A stretch of 64,000 nucleotides of DNA, taken from contig OU612068.1 of the NCBI GenBank assembly GCA_914767715.1, positions 25,544,001 to 25,608,000 on the forward strand, read 5' to 3'. Below are positions 25,201-37,018 of this stretch, in pieces. The position numbers and the translations under genes were made by a program. This DNA is from Membranipora membranacea. Its lineage: Eukaryota; Bryozoa; Gymnolaemata; Cheilostomatida; Membraniporidae. The first letter of the stretch is position 1. The number at the start of each line of letters is the position of its first letter. A model generated the notes under the pieces. It saw only the letters and a list, made by a program, of their open reading frames with translations. It did not search any database and had not been told where the DNA came from.

Positions 25201-27634
25201 GGTTAGCGGTTAATGCATGGAATAGAGAAGCATTGCTGTGTTTGGCCAAAGGCCAGGCAACTCACGGGCAGTGTATTTTCACATTTTGCAGAAGAAAACA
25301 AGCGGGAAGCAACTCGTTGGCGAACACTGTAATTCACTCGACCATCCTGCTGAAAGTGGTAGTAAGAGTAAAAGAAATGACAAGTGAAGCCTATAGGAGA
25401 TATATACAGGCCTATATACATCAAAATGAAAATCAAATAATTACATACATTACATTACAACCTTCTCCTATCCCATATAACATATCGTAGAAAAATGTAG
25501 TAACAGTAACTGATATCAGCTACTAGCTACCACGTTACATAAGTAGTCTACACATGCAGCCTTAGCTGTAACTATATAATACATCAGCTCAGCTGTGAAG
25601 TTATAGGTGGCGATAGGATGAGCCTATACCAGACCTACAGTATAATAAATTTCTAAATAGTGAATGTCTGCTTCAGTGAAAATTGAAATGATTCTCCAGA
25701 CTCGAAATGCTATAGTTACGTATTTAAGCAATCCCATACATGCACACACTTAAAAGCCAAAAAAAAAGGAGGTAACCTTTTAACACAATGCAGATTACAC
25801 TGTATATTGGTGCAACTTTTCTTAGTGACCTTTTGTGGGTCATCACCCGCTGATTTGAGCTACTTTTGATATGACTAGAAAGATAAGCAAATTGCTCTAA
25901 ATTTTTGTGACAACTTGACAATTACTAGTCAAAATTTGGGCCTCATGACATTTCCATAAGTTAATATTTCCCTAAAAGAGTGTAATATAACACAGAGTCA
26001 GGACATATCCTTTCTATATGACAATGTAACATCATGTACACAGTGCATGAGCACTTCAAACACGTGTGCTCTGCTGTATTGCCTGTAAATTAGTTATTAA
26101 GTCTATAACACTGATTGGTTATTTTATATTTCACCGCAGTATGTTACACGAGCACTATGCGTGTTCCTTTTGCTATTCAACCTGTGCATGATTGACTATA
26201 ATCCATTCACGTTGTTGCAGTCTATTGTTGTTTTGGCATAAATCCAAAATTCAATACAATCAGAGCAGGGATTGAAAACGTGGTTAGTATAGTTTGCTGC
26301 CATAATATTTTATCAAAATAGTTTTCTGTGAAGGATATTATCAAGGACAAGTTTCATGAATATATTGTTGTAAATTTACCCGGTGCAACTGATTTTTCAA
26401 GTCATTGGATAGACATTTTGCCTTTCCATCAACTTGATCAAGATATGACCAAACGTAAGATGTGAACCATATATATCCCTCACCCATGTATTTTATTTGA
26501 GCCTGCCTTCAGCTGGCAATTGAATTTTACCCTATTGATGTTATCATGTCAACTAAATGTGTCAAACTTCTCCCTTGAAAAGTTAGAGCCAGAGCTCTGA
26601 TTTTCTGCATCCAATCATTGATTACTGTTTTCAGCCTAAGTGGTGCATCCTGTTTTAGACCTTGATGATGACTGCAACCCAGATTTATAAGCAATCTCAT
26701 TTGTGAAGTGTATGAATATGCAGTCAAAAAAATGATAGAAGTAGGGCCTATAGTTTAAAATAGGCCCTATAAGAACATCATGATTCTGCAAAATGAGAGT
26801 TGCTCGAATTTATCCTGCCAAAATAATCAATACCCGCATAGACTAGACTTTTTTTTCTCAAATAGCAACAGTACAGGAAAGTCCCAATGCTGCACACTAC
26901 AGCCTGACCATTCTACCATGCAAAATGATGTCAACCGCCTAATCTTAATGCTAAACAGTTATAACACAAAATGTGACTTCACTCAGAGCCATAAAAATAT
27001 ATCAGCAGAGCCTAAATAATCCGCCTGCAAGATTTTAATAGAGATCTTGATCATACCTAGAGACCCACCTGCCCTTGCTTAATCATAGATCTATAGATCG
27101 GGTTTGGAAAACATGCAATAGAATAGGTGAACCTCCCTCCACAACAATGAAAGAAAGCTCACACACAGGATGGTAAATTCCACAATAAACAATAGCTTAA
27201 TCGCCCTATCCAGGAATAAAATCTCATATATCTTACATCCCAACTCAAATGACAGTGCTTCAATCTATTGTATCACATAAAACTTAAAACAAAGATAGAT
27301 TCATTGTTCTGTTGCCACATCTATCTATTCTATCTATCCATTCTCCCTGAGGCTGATCTATCTAATCTTTTATCTTCTATTTACATGTTAATTCCCAATC
27401 ATGGAATGGAAGCAATCAAAGAAATGGTCATTTAGTCAATTAACTAACATAAATATTAACTATCTTTACTCACTAAATAATTAATATATGTAAATAAATG
27501 TGTAGTAAGTATGAACCATCACACCCACTGTATTGTATGCATTGTATCAAATTATCATCCAGAATTGCCCTGGCAGGAATCAAAACACTTACATGGGGAT
27601 CATGATGATGTCCCACAGCATGTGGCTTTGCCAT
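16229..27634 (-). CDS. SLC25A12/13: Mitochondrial calcium-regulated aspartate/glutamate carrier (aralar/citrin), complete
   Basis: Inner-membrane carrier exchanging matrix aspartate for cytosolic glutamate plus a proton, a step of the malate-aspartate shuttle. Coding exons in transcript order: 27,593-27,634; 24,225-24,287; 23,697-23,839; 22,725-22,840; 22,307-22,446; 21,866-22,012; (optional 21,412-21,438); 20,540-20,675; 20,233-20,326; 19,887-19,971; 19,427-19,535; 18,876-19,081; 18,461-18,541; 18,029-18,169; 17,512-17,650; 17,017-17,175; 16,651-16,741; 16,229-16,379. Frame is continuous across every junction and gives 680 residues; human citrin has 675. The N-terminal half is EF-hand-like; loops with good ligands lie at residues 112-123 and 183-194. 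The C-terminal half has the three carrier signatures [20 protein letters not shown] and [10 protein letters not shown] and the family-specific tail (NPDHIGGYK). Exon 1 (14 codons, MAKPHAVG...) was chosen because its donor phase fits; it is the least certain exon. SLC25A12 and A13 cannot be told apart here; a single invertebrate ancestor of both is likely. Confidence 0.95.
21412..21438 (-). CDS. SLC25A12/13: Candidate 27-nt microexon of the carrier gene
   Basis: Between the exons at 21,866-22,012 and 20,540-20,675, both joined in phase 0, lies a 27-base stretch preceded by AAATTAG and followed by GTAGGT on the minus strand. It would add nine residues (LSLENGKEK) without a frame shift, after residue 217 and before LGEQDSEW, inside the EF-hand domain. 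Human carriers have a variable loop at about this point. It could be constitutive, alternative or chance. Confidence 0.4.
24288..27592 (-). other. Intron 1 of the carrier gene, no recognisable content
   Basis: A 3.3-kb intron if exon 1 is correctly placed. Short open frames on both strands (for example 25,203-25,436 and 26,527-26,727) show no family similarity and no splice context. The acceptor at 24,287 reads TTACAGCAG, a NAGNAG site, so residue 15 (Gln) could be included or skipped. Confidence 0.5.
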
Positions 27635-28125
27635 TTCCTCTGATCTCCTGCTACTGTATTACATCAACCAAAACTATTGATAATCCCTGTTTTCAGAGCA
27701 AAAAGTATGACACTAGATCATAAAGTTAAAATCTTGTGTGCTGGCAAGATTTTCCACATTGACATCTAAAGCCGGGTCTCAGATATTTGGTGTATATCAA
27801 AGGGGTTTCTATAAGGTTGAATGTTTTTATGGTTGTAAAAATTGAGAATGTAGCTTCTTATATATGTGAAATTGCTCTATAATTGATGCAACTCTCTATG
27901 CAGCTTCTCAATAATACATTCATGTTAGATTCATAAAAATTTCAAAGAGCTTAGTTGGTAATCTTGATAATTAATTAATACCATTGATCTTTCACTTTGA
28001 ACAACCCATAGCTGGGAAGTTTTATCACTACAATATTTTTTACCTGCAAAGTGATCTTGTAAAATATTGATTTTGTTGATCAAACTTTTGTGTGCAGTTA
28101 GTAATACTAGACAATAACTACAGAT
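27635..28125. promoter_or_regulatory. Bidirectional promoter interval, carrier gene and HAT1
   Basis: 491 bp separate the two divergent start codons (27,634 minus, 28,126 plus). Both 5' untranslated regions and core promoters must fit here unless upstream non-coding exons exist. I see no clear TATA box on either strand, as expected for housekeeping genes. The interval is not GC-rich, so there is no CpG island in the vertebrate sense. Confidence 0.55.
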
Positions 28126-31100
28126 ATGGCGGGTAAGTTGAGGATTTGAGAAAGGAGTACTCACGGGGACTTCCAAACCAGTATAGATGTAGCCTGTTTT
28201 TGACAAGGTAGCTAAGACAGACTAGAACAGATGATAACAGACATGCTAGCAAATGGATCAGATCAGGCAAAGACTCTTCATTTGTTAGGGGCTGTTGGGT
28301 TTTAGCACCATCATGAATATACTTAATTAAGTCAAGTCAAAGAGTACTCCTTGCTATAGATACTGATTCACTGATGATGGATAGTATTAGTATAGATAGA
28401 AAGATAAGACAGATGTGTATTGTATTATCCTCTTTCAACTTTGTACACCGTATGTTTGCTGATAATAATGATGATTGATACAACAATAATCATATACGCT
28501 ATCATAATGATAGGATGGTATGTTATATATATGTATGTATGACTACTATGATGAACCCCCTTATTATCATATAGGGAGAAACTTGTCAATCATAGCATAT
28601 ATATAGATAGATAGAATTGCCTGTCAATTGACAGGCTAGCTGTTGTGTTAAGCCTAGGACCTTCCCATAATGTACATGTATCACACCAACCATGTCAACT
28701 TTCATTGATCTAAGATATTGAGCAAAAATTCCTGTCCGACAATCTATCGTTTTTGGAGGAGAGAAGTTCATGAGCTTTCAGCATCCTCTGAAGACATAGA
28801 TAGGCTATTATAACTCACCACTCTATTTTAATTTATTGTTTCTTTTTGTTTTAGTTACAAATTTGGTCAAGAATGAACTCCAGGAGTATAAATCAGATGC
28901 CAATGAAGTTGTAAAACTCAAACTAGGTGAGAAAGTAATCAGTTATTGGATTGCAAACTGCATGAAACCCTAGTACATATCCTGATCACTTCTCACATAC
29001 AACTTAAATTGTGTCATCTCCCTGTGCAAATTTAAATATAGAGCTGTGCTTATTGTAGGCTAGCGAGTGCATGTTAGTTGCCTAGGCATATGGCTAATTA
29101 AATGAATGCCTATTTTATCAAATGAAAAGACCCAGCGTTGCCTCAGTTCAAATCTGTTTGTGTGGTAAAGCAGTTATACATGATTTTTTTGCTGGTCATT
29201 ATCATTTTAGTGAAAGGTGTGGATGACTTGGAGAATGAGGAGACCACATTTCACCCTGAAATGAGCCATCAGATATTTGGAAGCAGGTTTGTTAGATTTT
29301 ATCCATTTTGATTTACTTGAGATTATTCTCCTCCTATTGATACCAATAGGGATGTCCTATTATATTTCAAGAGTGTCTTCTTTGCCATGCCAATCTATGC
29401 AACTCTAATACATTATGCGGCTGTCATTGAATCATGCTCGTTAGGTCAAGTTGAAAAATAACCTCATGAGCCACAAAAAAATGTGCACACATCCTTGTAA
29501 AATATTGTGCTTTGCTGGGTATGGTAACAGACGACGATAAAATAATTACATAACCTCACTTGCCAGTCATTCATATGTCTTACAAGCTTGGGCCCACTAA
29601 CTGTGTAAGTTATACACATAACTCTGAAGCCTGGATGTCATTGGTGAACATCTCTTTGTCTGAAGGTTAGTTTTTATGTCACATAGAACTTTGAAGGTCA
29701 CGTTACACAACTATTTTTTTCTTGTTCCATAGCGAGACAATATTCGGATACAAGGGTCTAGCAGTAGAACTCTATTACACAGCCTCCAGGCTATCCACTT
29801 ATGTCAACATCAAGTATGATGAGATAATAGATCCCACAGAGTATGATGGTGTGCAGGTAAGAGGCGATCGGTACCTAACACCAAAATTCCTACCGTCAAA
29901 TTGATTTCCCAAATCATTGTTTCACACTCCATTCAGTGTCGACATTATCCTCCTATTGGAGTAGTTTAACTTGCATCTATAAGTATAATATATTTTATGT
30001 GGCGAAATGCATGTCATAAGAGTGATTTTCTCTGCACATCATTATTTAGTTTTAGTAGTTCTTGCATGATTTTTATAGTGTGAGCAGGCAGTCTCTAGAC
30101 GATTGTCGTTTCAAAGGCCATCACCTCTTTGTTAAGTAGTGGTGCTAACTACATCTCAAATTTTTTTAACATTATTGAAATCTACATAGTAAAAAAACTT
30201 CAATCTAACAAAGTCTTTTGCTTATTGCAGCCAGATGACATTATGAGAGAGATATCCAAGCAGCTACCTCCCGGTTTTCACACGAAGAGGGATGATTTCA
30301 TATCATCCTTAGAAAAAGAAAAACTCTTCAAACCATTCGGAACTATGCTACATTCCTATAGCCGAACTAAAGGTGGGAAAGAAACCAGTATGATGTTATG
30401 CCTTGATGTGTTAGTTTTCACAATAATAATACAAAAGCTTAAATAATTTTGGAAATCATGTTTGTTGATTGATCGAGAACAGCTTTTCAATGGACTTCAG
30501 CTTTGTTGTTTTGTTTTAACTAGAAACTACCATGTACAATTGTACATTATTGGTCTGATATGCTCAACAGGCTTGTGATCTACAAACTGCGAAAAATGAC
30601 AGTTGGTAATAACTGAGCTCTTTTTGAGAATGTGAGCACTACTGAACAACCCTCAACTGACATAATGAGGATTGTCATGATCTATCATAAGTCGAGAGTT
30701 CAGCTATGACCCCCATTTAACCAGGGAGGGTGAGAGCTATACCCCACCCTCCCTGATTTCACATCTACCATAATGTTCCCACTATGTTGATCCTCATTGC
30801 AAACTTTCATTCTTTATTCAACACAGATGGGGTCACCCGTCATTTTGAGATATATAAGAACACGATAGAGTCTAGTGGTTTCAGATCATTTCATGAGAAG
30901 TTACAGACATTCTTATTGTGGTATGTCGACGCTGCCTCGTATATTGATGCTGATGATGATCGCTGGAGTTATTACCTCATGTAAGTAATGTGGCCAGTAG
31001 TGAAAGGATAATAGCCCAAGTCATCCATAAGACTTCAGTTCATGTCAATACCACATTGAGACTAATAATCTAGGTAGTTGAGTTCACTCTATATAATGCC

Positions 31101-33336
31101 CACGATTGCTGTTCATGGATGATATACATTATGAGGGTCATTGATGTCTTTGTATCAGAGTTTATAACCCCAACATGCAATGAATATAATGTCAGAATAT
31201 GCGTCCTTTAATTTGCAATTAATATATAAGGAAAGCAGTCCCCAACCCACAATGTTGTATACAAGGTTTTGCCTTAGAATTCATGAGCTTAATGAGTTTA
31301 CTTTGTTTGTCATTGGTTAGATATGAGAAGGCACAGCTATCATGTGGTACTACTATGTATTATATCGTTGGTTACCAGACTGTATATGCTTACTATGCAT
31401 ACCCAGAGCTGCTCAGGCCTAGAATCAGGTAAGAGACAATGTATAGCATGTATTATCTAATGATGTAAATGGTATGTAATTTCACTTTACCCCCAATGTT
31501 CTTTATCAACAAAGCCAGCAAACATAACTTTAACCTTTAAAACTCCCATTTTATTTATAAATAAATGTGATTTTACTCAAAAATGAGTCAGTAATAATAT
31601 AATGTATGACCAAACAAATACATGTATGATCATAACCTTCCAAAGCAAAATGCCCTTTATTTTTTAAGTAACTAAAGCTACATATACATAGCCCAGGACT
31701 AACATGTACATACGAACATATCTTGTCATATTGAAGCCAGTTCAATCTATAATGTTCAAGCTATATATATATATATACATATGTTCTAGCTATATATGTT
31801 TAGATGCTGGCTTGTTTGGCAAGCTCTTTTGGTATTTTAATCCGTTACCATTATAAGAAAAACCTTATCAACAGACTCACTGGGCTTGATTCTACTGTTG
31901 ACCTTTTTTATTTCCAGCCAAGTGCTAATACTACCTCCATATCAAAGACAGGGACACGGAGGTGAATTACTTCAGGCATTCTACAACGAATGCTGGGGCA
32001 GTGAATCTATACTAGATATTACAGGTTTGTCAGTATTTGTACATTGCATCTCACTGAATCTCACTGAATTAATTGTTAGCTTAGGGCTGGCTTCCCAGCA
32101 AATTAAGGTCCCCCCTCCCCCCTGTCCAAAACTCCCTGATGTCATCAAAACTTGGACTTGTACTTGTACTAATATCAAACTTAGAGTTGTCTGATTAATT
32201 ATTCAGAGAACACAACACTTAGTATCATTAGATTCTTTTCCCTTGTTTTCAAGTAACTGTACCCTTCGTCAAATTTTCTTTCCAACATCTACTCATTTGT
32301 GGAGCAGTGTGGGTGTGGAATTACTGTACATAAGCCAACCTTTAAATTAAGGTAGAAATGCAAAGAACAATTCAGAGTTTGACCTTAAAGCAGCACTGCG
32401 TCCTTAGGTAGACAGCTTTCCTGCAAGTAACATGTTGCTATGGTATTTGAATCAAACTGCCTTTGTTGTAGTTGAGGATCCATCAGAAGACTTTCAGAGG
32501 TTGAGGGATTTTGTTGATGTCCGCAACTGTATGAAGCTAGATGTTTTTTCCTCAGACAATCTTAAAAAAGGCTTCTCAAAAGAGCTCATCAAAGACTGTC
32601 AACAGAAACTTAAAATCAATAAGGTAAAGTACTATATCAGAGCCTCTCCAGTGTGACCATATTCCCATGAAGCTTTGCTCGCTTCGTTTTATTTCTATTT
32701 GAACCCTTTTTCAGGTGCCTCAATACGGTGTTACTATCACCACGTGTTTTTTTTATCACGGTTGCATGAATGTTCTTTTTGGCTAGTTGGGATACATTGC
32801 TTTTGTGCTATCCATTGTACTTGCCTGAAAGATTACATTGTAGTGTATGTCGGTTTGACATTGGAAACTTATTTACCATAGAAACAATGTAGAAGAGTGT
32901 ATGAAATCATCAAACTAAAACACGCAACTCCACAGACATTGAAAGGTTACAGATTAGAAGTTAAGAAGAGACTTCATCAACCATTTCAGGTGAGAAATGA
33001 ACCCTCAACAAGTGATAACCATGCTGCGAGCGATATGTGAGCATACTTTCTTATTTTTTCCCATCCTGCAGATGTTTATGCTGCACATTGCGGTCATGAG
33101 AAATGCATTTGTGTAAACTGTAGATGAGTGTAATTTTTTACAATCTATCCTTTTTTCTTACACAGAGCAGCAGAAAAGACTTTGGTAAAATGGAGAAAGT
33201 GCTGAACCCTGAAGAGTATGAAGCGTGTCAGGTCTCTAAGAAGGAGAAACATGCGATGTTGGAGAGTCTCTATAATGAATGTGCTGAGGCCTATAGGCAT
33301 ATCATAGAAAAAGTTGCTTCCGCAAGTGCATCGTGA
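28126..33336 (+). CDS. HAT1: Histone acetyltransferase type B catalytic subunit, complete
   Basis: Acetylates newly made histone H4 on Lys5 and Lys12 before chromatin assembly, with the RBBP7/RBBP4 partner, in cytoplasm and nucleus. Exons: 28,126-28,132; 28,855-28,926; 29,211-29,286; 29,733-29,856; 30,231-30,372; 30,827-30,980; 31,321-31,428; 31,918-32,024; 32,472-32,623; 32,882-32,989; 33,166-33,336. Frame is continuous and gives 406 residues (human 419). Exon 1 supplies only ATG GCG G before GTAAGT; its phase fits the next exon exactly. Hallmarks: the N-terminal Hat1 domain (FGYKGL; PPGFHTKRDDF), the acetyl-CoA loop QRQGHGG (237-243, the GNAT Q/RxxGxG/A motif), and E265-D266 in DITVEDPS, matching catalytic candidates of human HAT1. 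The position of a third human acidic residue (Glu187) holds Asp175. The C-terminal helical domain is present. Confidence 0.95.
28133..28854 (+). other. HAT1 intron 1
   Basis: A 722-bp intron with donor GTAAGT and acceptor TTTTAG. Nothing else recognised; the open frames at 27,931-28,206 and 28,586-28,771 on the minus strand are not protein-like. Confidence 0.6.
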
Positions 33337-33673
33337 AAACTCAAATAAGAATCTGTACACTGCAATGAGAGGAAATGTTCTATAAATGATCACCGTATTT
33401 ATTGAAATAGAACCATGCATGCGATTTTGGCAAGTGATCAATTTTTCGATCAATATTATGAAATCATATTGCACCGTTTCAGTTGTAGCAAAAGTAGATT
33501 TGGATTTGATAAGGCAGTAACTGTCTCTGAGCAGCTATGTGGGGTTTTTCATTTTCACCCTTAGTAATTGCAAAACAAGCATGCACTTTTTACTAACTGA
33601 ATAGCTAACCTGAATTTCCATCTGATTTATTGACCTATTATATGATGCCATTAGATCATTAGAATAGCACTTA

Positions 33674-33679
33674 AATAAA
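33674..33679 (+). terminator. Poly(A) signal, HAT1
   Basis: AATAAA 338 bases after the HAT1 stop codon, in an AT-rich 3' untranslated region. Confidence 0.5.
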
Positions 33680-34676
33680 CATTATAATTAAAAACTAAAA
33701 AACTTAAAAATTTTGTTCTTCTCATCAAAGTATTTCAGATATGTCTGTGAACAACACTTCACACTTCAGTATCAATTATTTGGGGGTGACAGGTACTGTG
33801 ACTCTGTTCATTAGTGTGTTGGGTAAGATCGGTGAGCGGAATTCCAATTCCAGTGAACGCTGCGTCATAGGTAATAATAGCATGTCAAGCTGATCGACAG
33901 GAGTTATCCACACATAAGCCTGGGCACCTGTGTGAATTTTTCAGGTTTATATTACTGTTCAATCACACAGCTTTTCTAGGATAAAAAAAGGAATATTTCA
34001 CAAGAATTCTAGCATATCATATTAGCCATATGGATATAACATATACCTTTTATACAGGTAAACCCAAAAGTTGAATGCTGAGTAATTGCAGTGCGCTGCT
34101 GGGTTCCAGAGTCGTGTTATCTCTGTACAGCTGTTTGCTCACATGCCATTGCCTTTCGGTGGCAAGGTTAGTGGTAGCTTACCAGATAACATACGAACCA
34201 AGGTCATTATTATAATCATAATGATAATATGATAAATGAGTCCTGCACTCTTCCAGACGCAATTTGTTTGTTTATCCAAAAGTATGGTGTCGCCATAGAC
34301 TTAATATAGTATATATAATATATTAAGTCTATGGGTGTCGCCTAGCATGTCTTGATAAGATCACAGCGAAAGGCTATGATATCCCTACTCTGTGATAAGA
34401 TATAGTCAAGGCACGCATGGTGCGAATGAAGCTGAATATTCGTCAGTCACACTGTATAACATACTGTATAACGTACTGTATAAAGCACCGTATAACGAAC
34501 ACAGTACCTGTATGATTTATGACATCCAAACCTAGATCTGGGATCAATGTGTTTACATTACAGGAGCAGCCGGACATTCTCAAGCATTAATAAATTAGAA
34601 CCATTTGAGTGATATCAGACCCCAAGCATTGAGCACATCATTCGTTGACTTTATACCGTGCAAGCTACATGCTGTT
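33680..34676. other. Intergenic, HAT1 to small secreted protein gene
   Basis: No coding exon seen apart from repeats. Holds short tandem CATACTGTATAA-like repeats near 34,450-34,490 and the palindromic insertion at 34,286-34,342. No clear TATA box was found for the downstream gene. Confidence 0.5.
34286..34342. mobile_element. 39-bp palindromic insertion flanked by a 9-bp direct repeat
   Basis: CATAGACTTAATATA (34,294-34,308) is the exact reverse complement of TATATTAAGTCTATG (34,319-34,333), leaving a 10-base centre. GGTGTCGCC occurs immediately before (34,286-34,294) and after (34,334-34,342) and looks like a target-site duplication. The termini match the element at 13,494-13,927, so this is probably a minimal or internally deleted copy. 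Confidence 0.6.
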
Positions 34677-36119
34677 ATGAGGACTGTGATAATACTACTC
34701 GCTGTGACAACAGCATTGGCTGCTGCCGCACTGGACAAGAGAATTGTGGCATTTGATAAATGGGACTCCGGACTCACCATACCTGAGTGGCTTAGAAAAG
34801 GTGAGGTGGGAGTGTTCATGTTTTGGCCACATCAATGTTAAGCAAATGGTCTGCCAACTGAATTGTGCACAACTCATGAATAGTCACTTGTTTTTGTAAA
34901 TGTCCTTTTCGAAAGATCAAGTCCCAGCCTTATCTCATCAAAAGACTGCAAACACTTAGAAAAGCTGTCTTGTTTGTTGCAATATAACATGAAGAAACTT
35001 AGCCTGGGTGGGGGATTAAAAGACGGCAACCACCCCAGATAATTTGCCCAGGCTAGAGAAAAGCTGTGATTTGTTCAATATTAGATTGTTTTAAGTCATA
35101 CAATTCTTCATTCTCTTTGACCAGATAAAAATCCATTCGACCTGAAAGACAAGCTTGGACCAGTGATCTTTAGTAAAAGAGGAAGCAAAGAGGATAAAAA
35201 AGCCGACAGGTTTAAAGCGTGTATGTTAATTTTATTTGATAAGATCATCAGATTACAAACTTTTTTTTTTCAATCAGCCTGCGTGAAATTATTGGATAAA
35301 ATCTTCTCAATAATACTTTCCTCACTTGAAAAACTCAAATTTGTTGCAAATCAAGAGTAAATACCTTGAACCTCCTACTTTTAGCCTAGAACACTGACAT
35401 CTGGTATGTTGCATTTTTAAAGCTGCTCACACAACAGCAACAACAATATGGACGCAAAGTTTATAAATAAAGCCATATCTGGTTTAATCCCTGTGCGCCA
35501 TATCAGCATTATTGCTGGGGCTCAAATCTATCTGAGTTAACCTATGAATGTTTTAATTACATTAAATTCCAGTGATGAAGTTGGTGAAAGATCGCGTGTA
35601 CAAAAGTAAGAGGGCTCTAAAACTGTGGGAAAAGCGTAAGTGAAACTTACAAGATATGCATATTGCTAAAAGAAGTTCAACATGCGTTTTTTTATCTAGG
35701 ATGCATGGCACACAACTGCATACAATGGTTGGTGCATGAGCATTTAGAGACAAGGGTTTGGGGAGCTAGATTAAGTTTGATCTGCTTTTATTTTCTATCT
35801 CGCTCCTTGTTTACTTATACGCTGGCAGCTATTATCGTGGTCTTATCAGAAGAGGGGAAGCAAGTATGAATGCAGTTGAAGTCGTTTATTTTCGGTAATA
35901 CAACGTCACGCAAAATTACAATTTATGTGACTGAAAATAGCCGACAACTTTTATTCAAAGGCCTTCAATTTTTTTTCGTTCTGATAACAATAGCTGCTTT
36001 TTTTCTGAGCTTCATGAAATTATATTATTCCACTTTTAGCAATAGACGTGATGCAAAAAGTGAAGGATACATATATCAAGAATAAGAATCGATGGAATTC
36101 AGCTGTATTGAGCAGATAA
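34677..36119 (+). CDS. Predicted small secreted lysine-rich protein, family unknown
   Basis: Four exons, 34,677-34,800, 35,125-35,220, 35,573-35,635 and 36,040-36,119, join in frame to 120 residues. Donors are GTGAGG, GTATGT and GTAAGT; acceptors are CCAG, CCAG and TTAG. The start was chosen at 34,677 because it opens directly into a typical signal peptide (MRTVIILLAVTTALAAAA); an upstream frame extension begins without ATG. The mature part is hydrophilic and strongly basic, with dense lysines, possible dibasic sites (FSKRGSKEDKK), three tryptophans and no cysteine. It has few predicted hydrophobic stretches after the leader and might be helical. I recognise no family. It could be a peptide precursor, a matrix protein or an antimicrobial protein; only secretion is supported. 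Alternatively spliced 3' ends are possible because further GT/AG pairs lie downstream. Confidence 0.65.
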
Positions 36120-36470
36120 CTTCTTGGTTAGTGGGTAATATTCCATGATTATTATCTTCTAACAATGGAGTAGCTAGTTGCACGTGATTTTTTTTAGAGG
36201 TTTTTCAAGCCTTATTAGTTGTCAGGGTTGCCAGTTGTCAGTGTCTTCTGATGGAGTTTTCAATCCCAAAATAAGACTCAAACCCATAATATAATGTATA
36301 TTTATAATAATTATATATAATATATACATAGTATATTTGTGTTCTTCTACTACCAGCCCCGCTCATCAAATGTTATTTAAACTTATTTTGTTCTTTGTAG
36401 TATGGTGAATCGTTCAATGCTTGAAGACATCCATATAAGATTTGAAAGAACTGAAGTGTAACATTTGTTT

Positions 36471-36476
36471 AATAAA
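36471..36476 (+). terminator. Poly(A) signal, small secreted protein gene
   Basis: AATAAA about 350 bases after the stop. An acceptor-like CTTTGTAG at 36,393-36,400 suggests an intron in the 3' untranslated region. Confidence 0.4.
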
Positions 36477-37018
36477 ATTTTATGATGAAGAATATACAAG
36501 TATAATCTATTATATAAATATTTGTAAGCCTTGCCTGGGCTCCAGATACCAATATTACAAGCTTAGCATGCCAGTGCATTACCCTAAATGAATCTCTATA
36601 CTGCAGACAGGATAGAAAACATTACACTGTTCAGAATGGTTGTTTGTTGAAATTTATGATACAGTTAGGAACAATTGGCCATAATCCAAATCTAAAATTT
36701 GGTATGGAGTTGTTCACTTATAGAATGTAAGAAGATCACCATTTACTAACAACTCTAACGGTTTAATGCAGGAAGGTTGTCTACTTGTTGCGATGATTTA
36801 AATTGACTCCACTCTACAGCATAACAGGGTGACAACGAATGTTTGATAATGTAATGCCACTAATTCGTATTGCTGCCATCTGAGCACTTAGACTATAATA
36901 TAACAGGCATGGGAAGTTTTGCTGGTCCGCATTGAGCTCCGTGAATTAATAGGATACACTACTTATGATGCTTTATGTTTTACAATGACTTTCGTGCTCC
37001 AAGAATCATTATAATTTA
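36477..37018. other. Intergenic, convergent 3' ends
   Basis: Separates the plus-strand secreted-protein gene from the minus-strand glycosidase. No coding sequence recognised. I could not place the poly(A) signal of the glycosidase with confidence. Confidence 0.5.

Noticed and set aside
25203-28206. Short frames in carrier intron 1 and the divergent promoter region as genes
   Set aside because: Under 100 codons, no recognisable residues, no splice support; the region is explained by an intron and a promoter.
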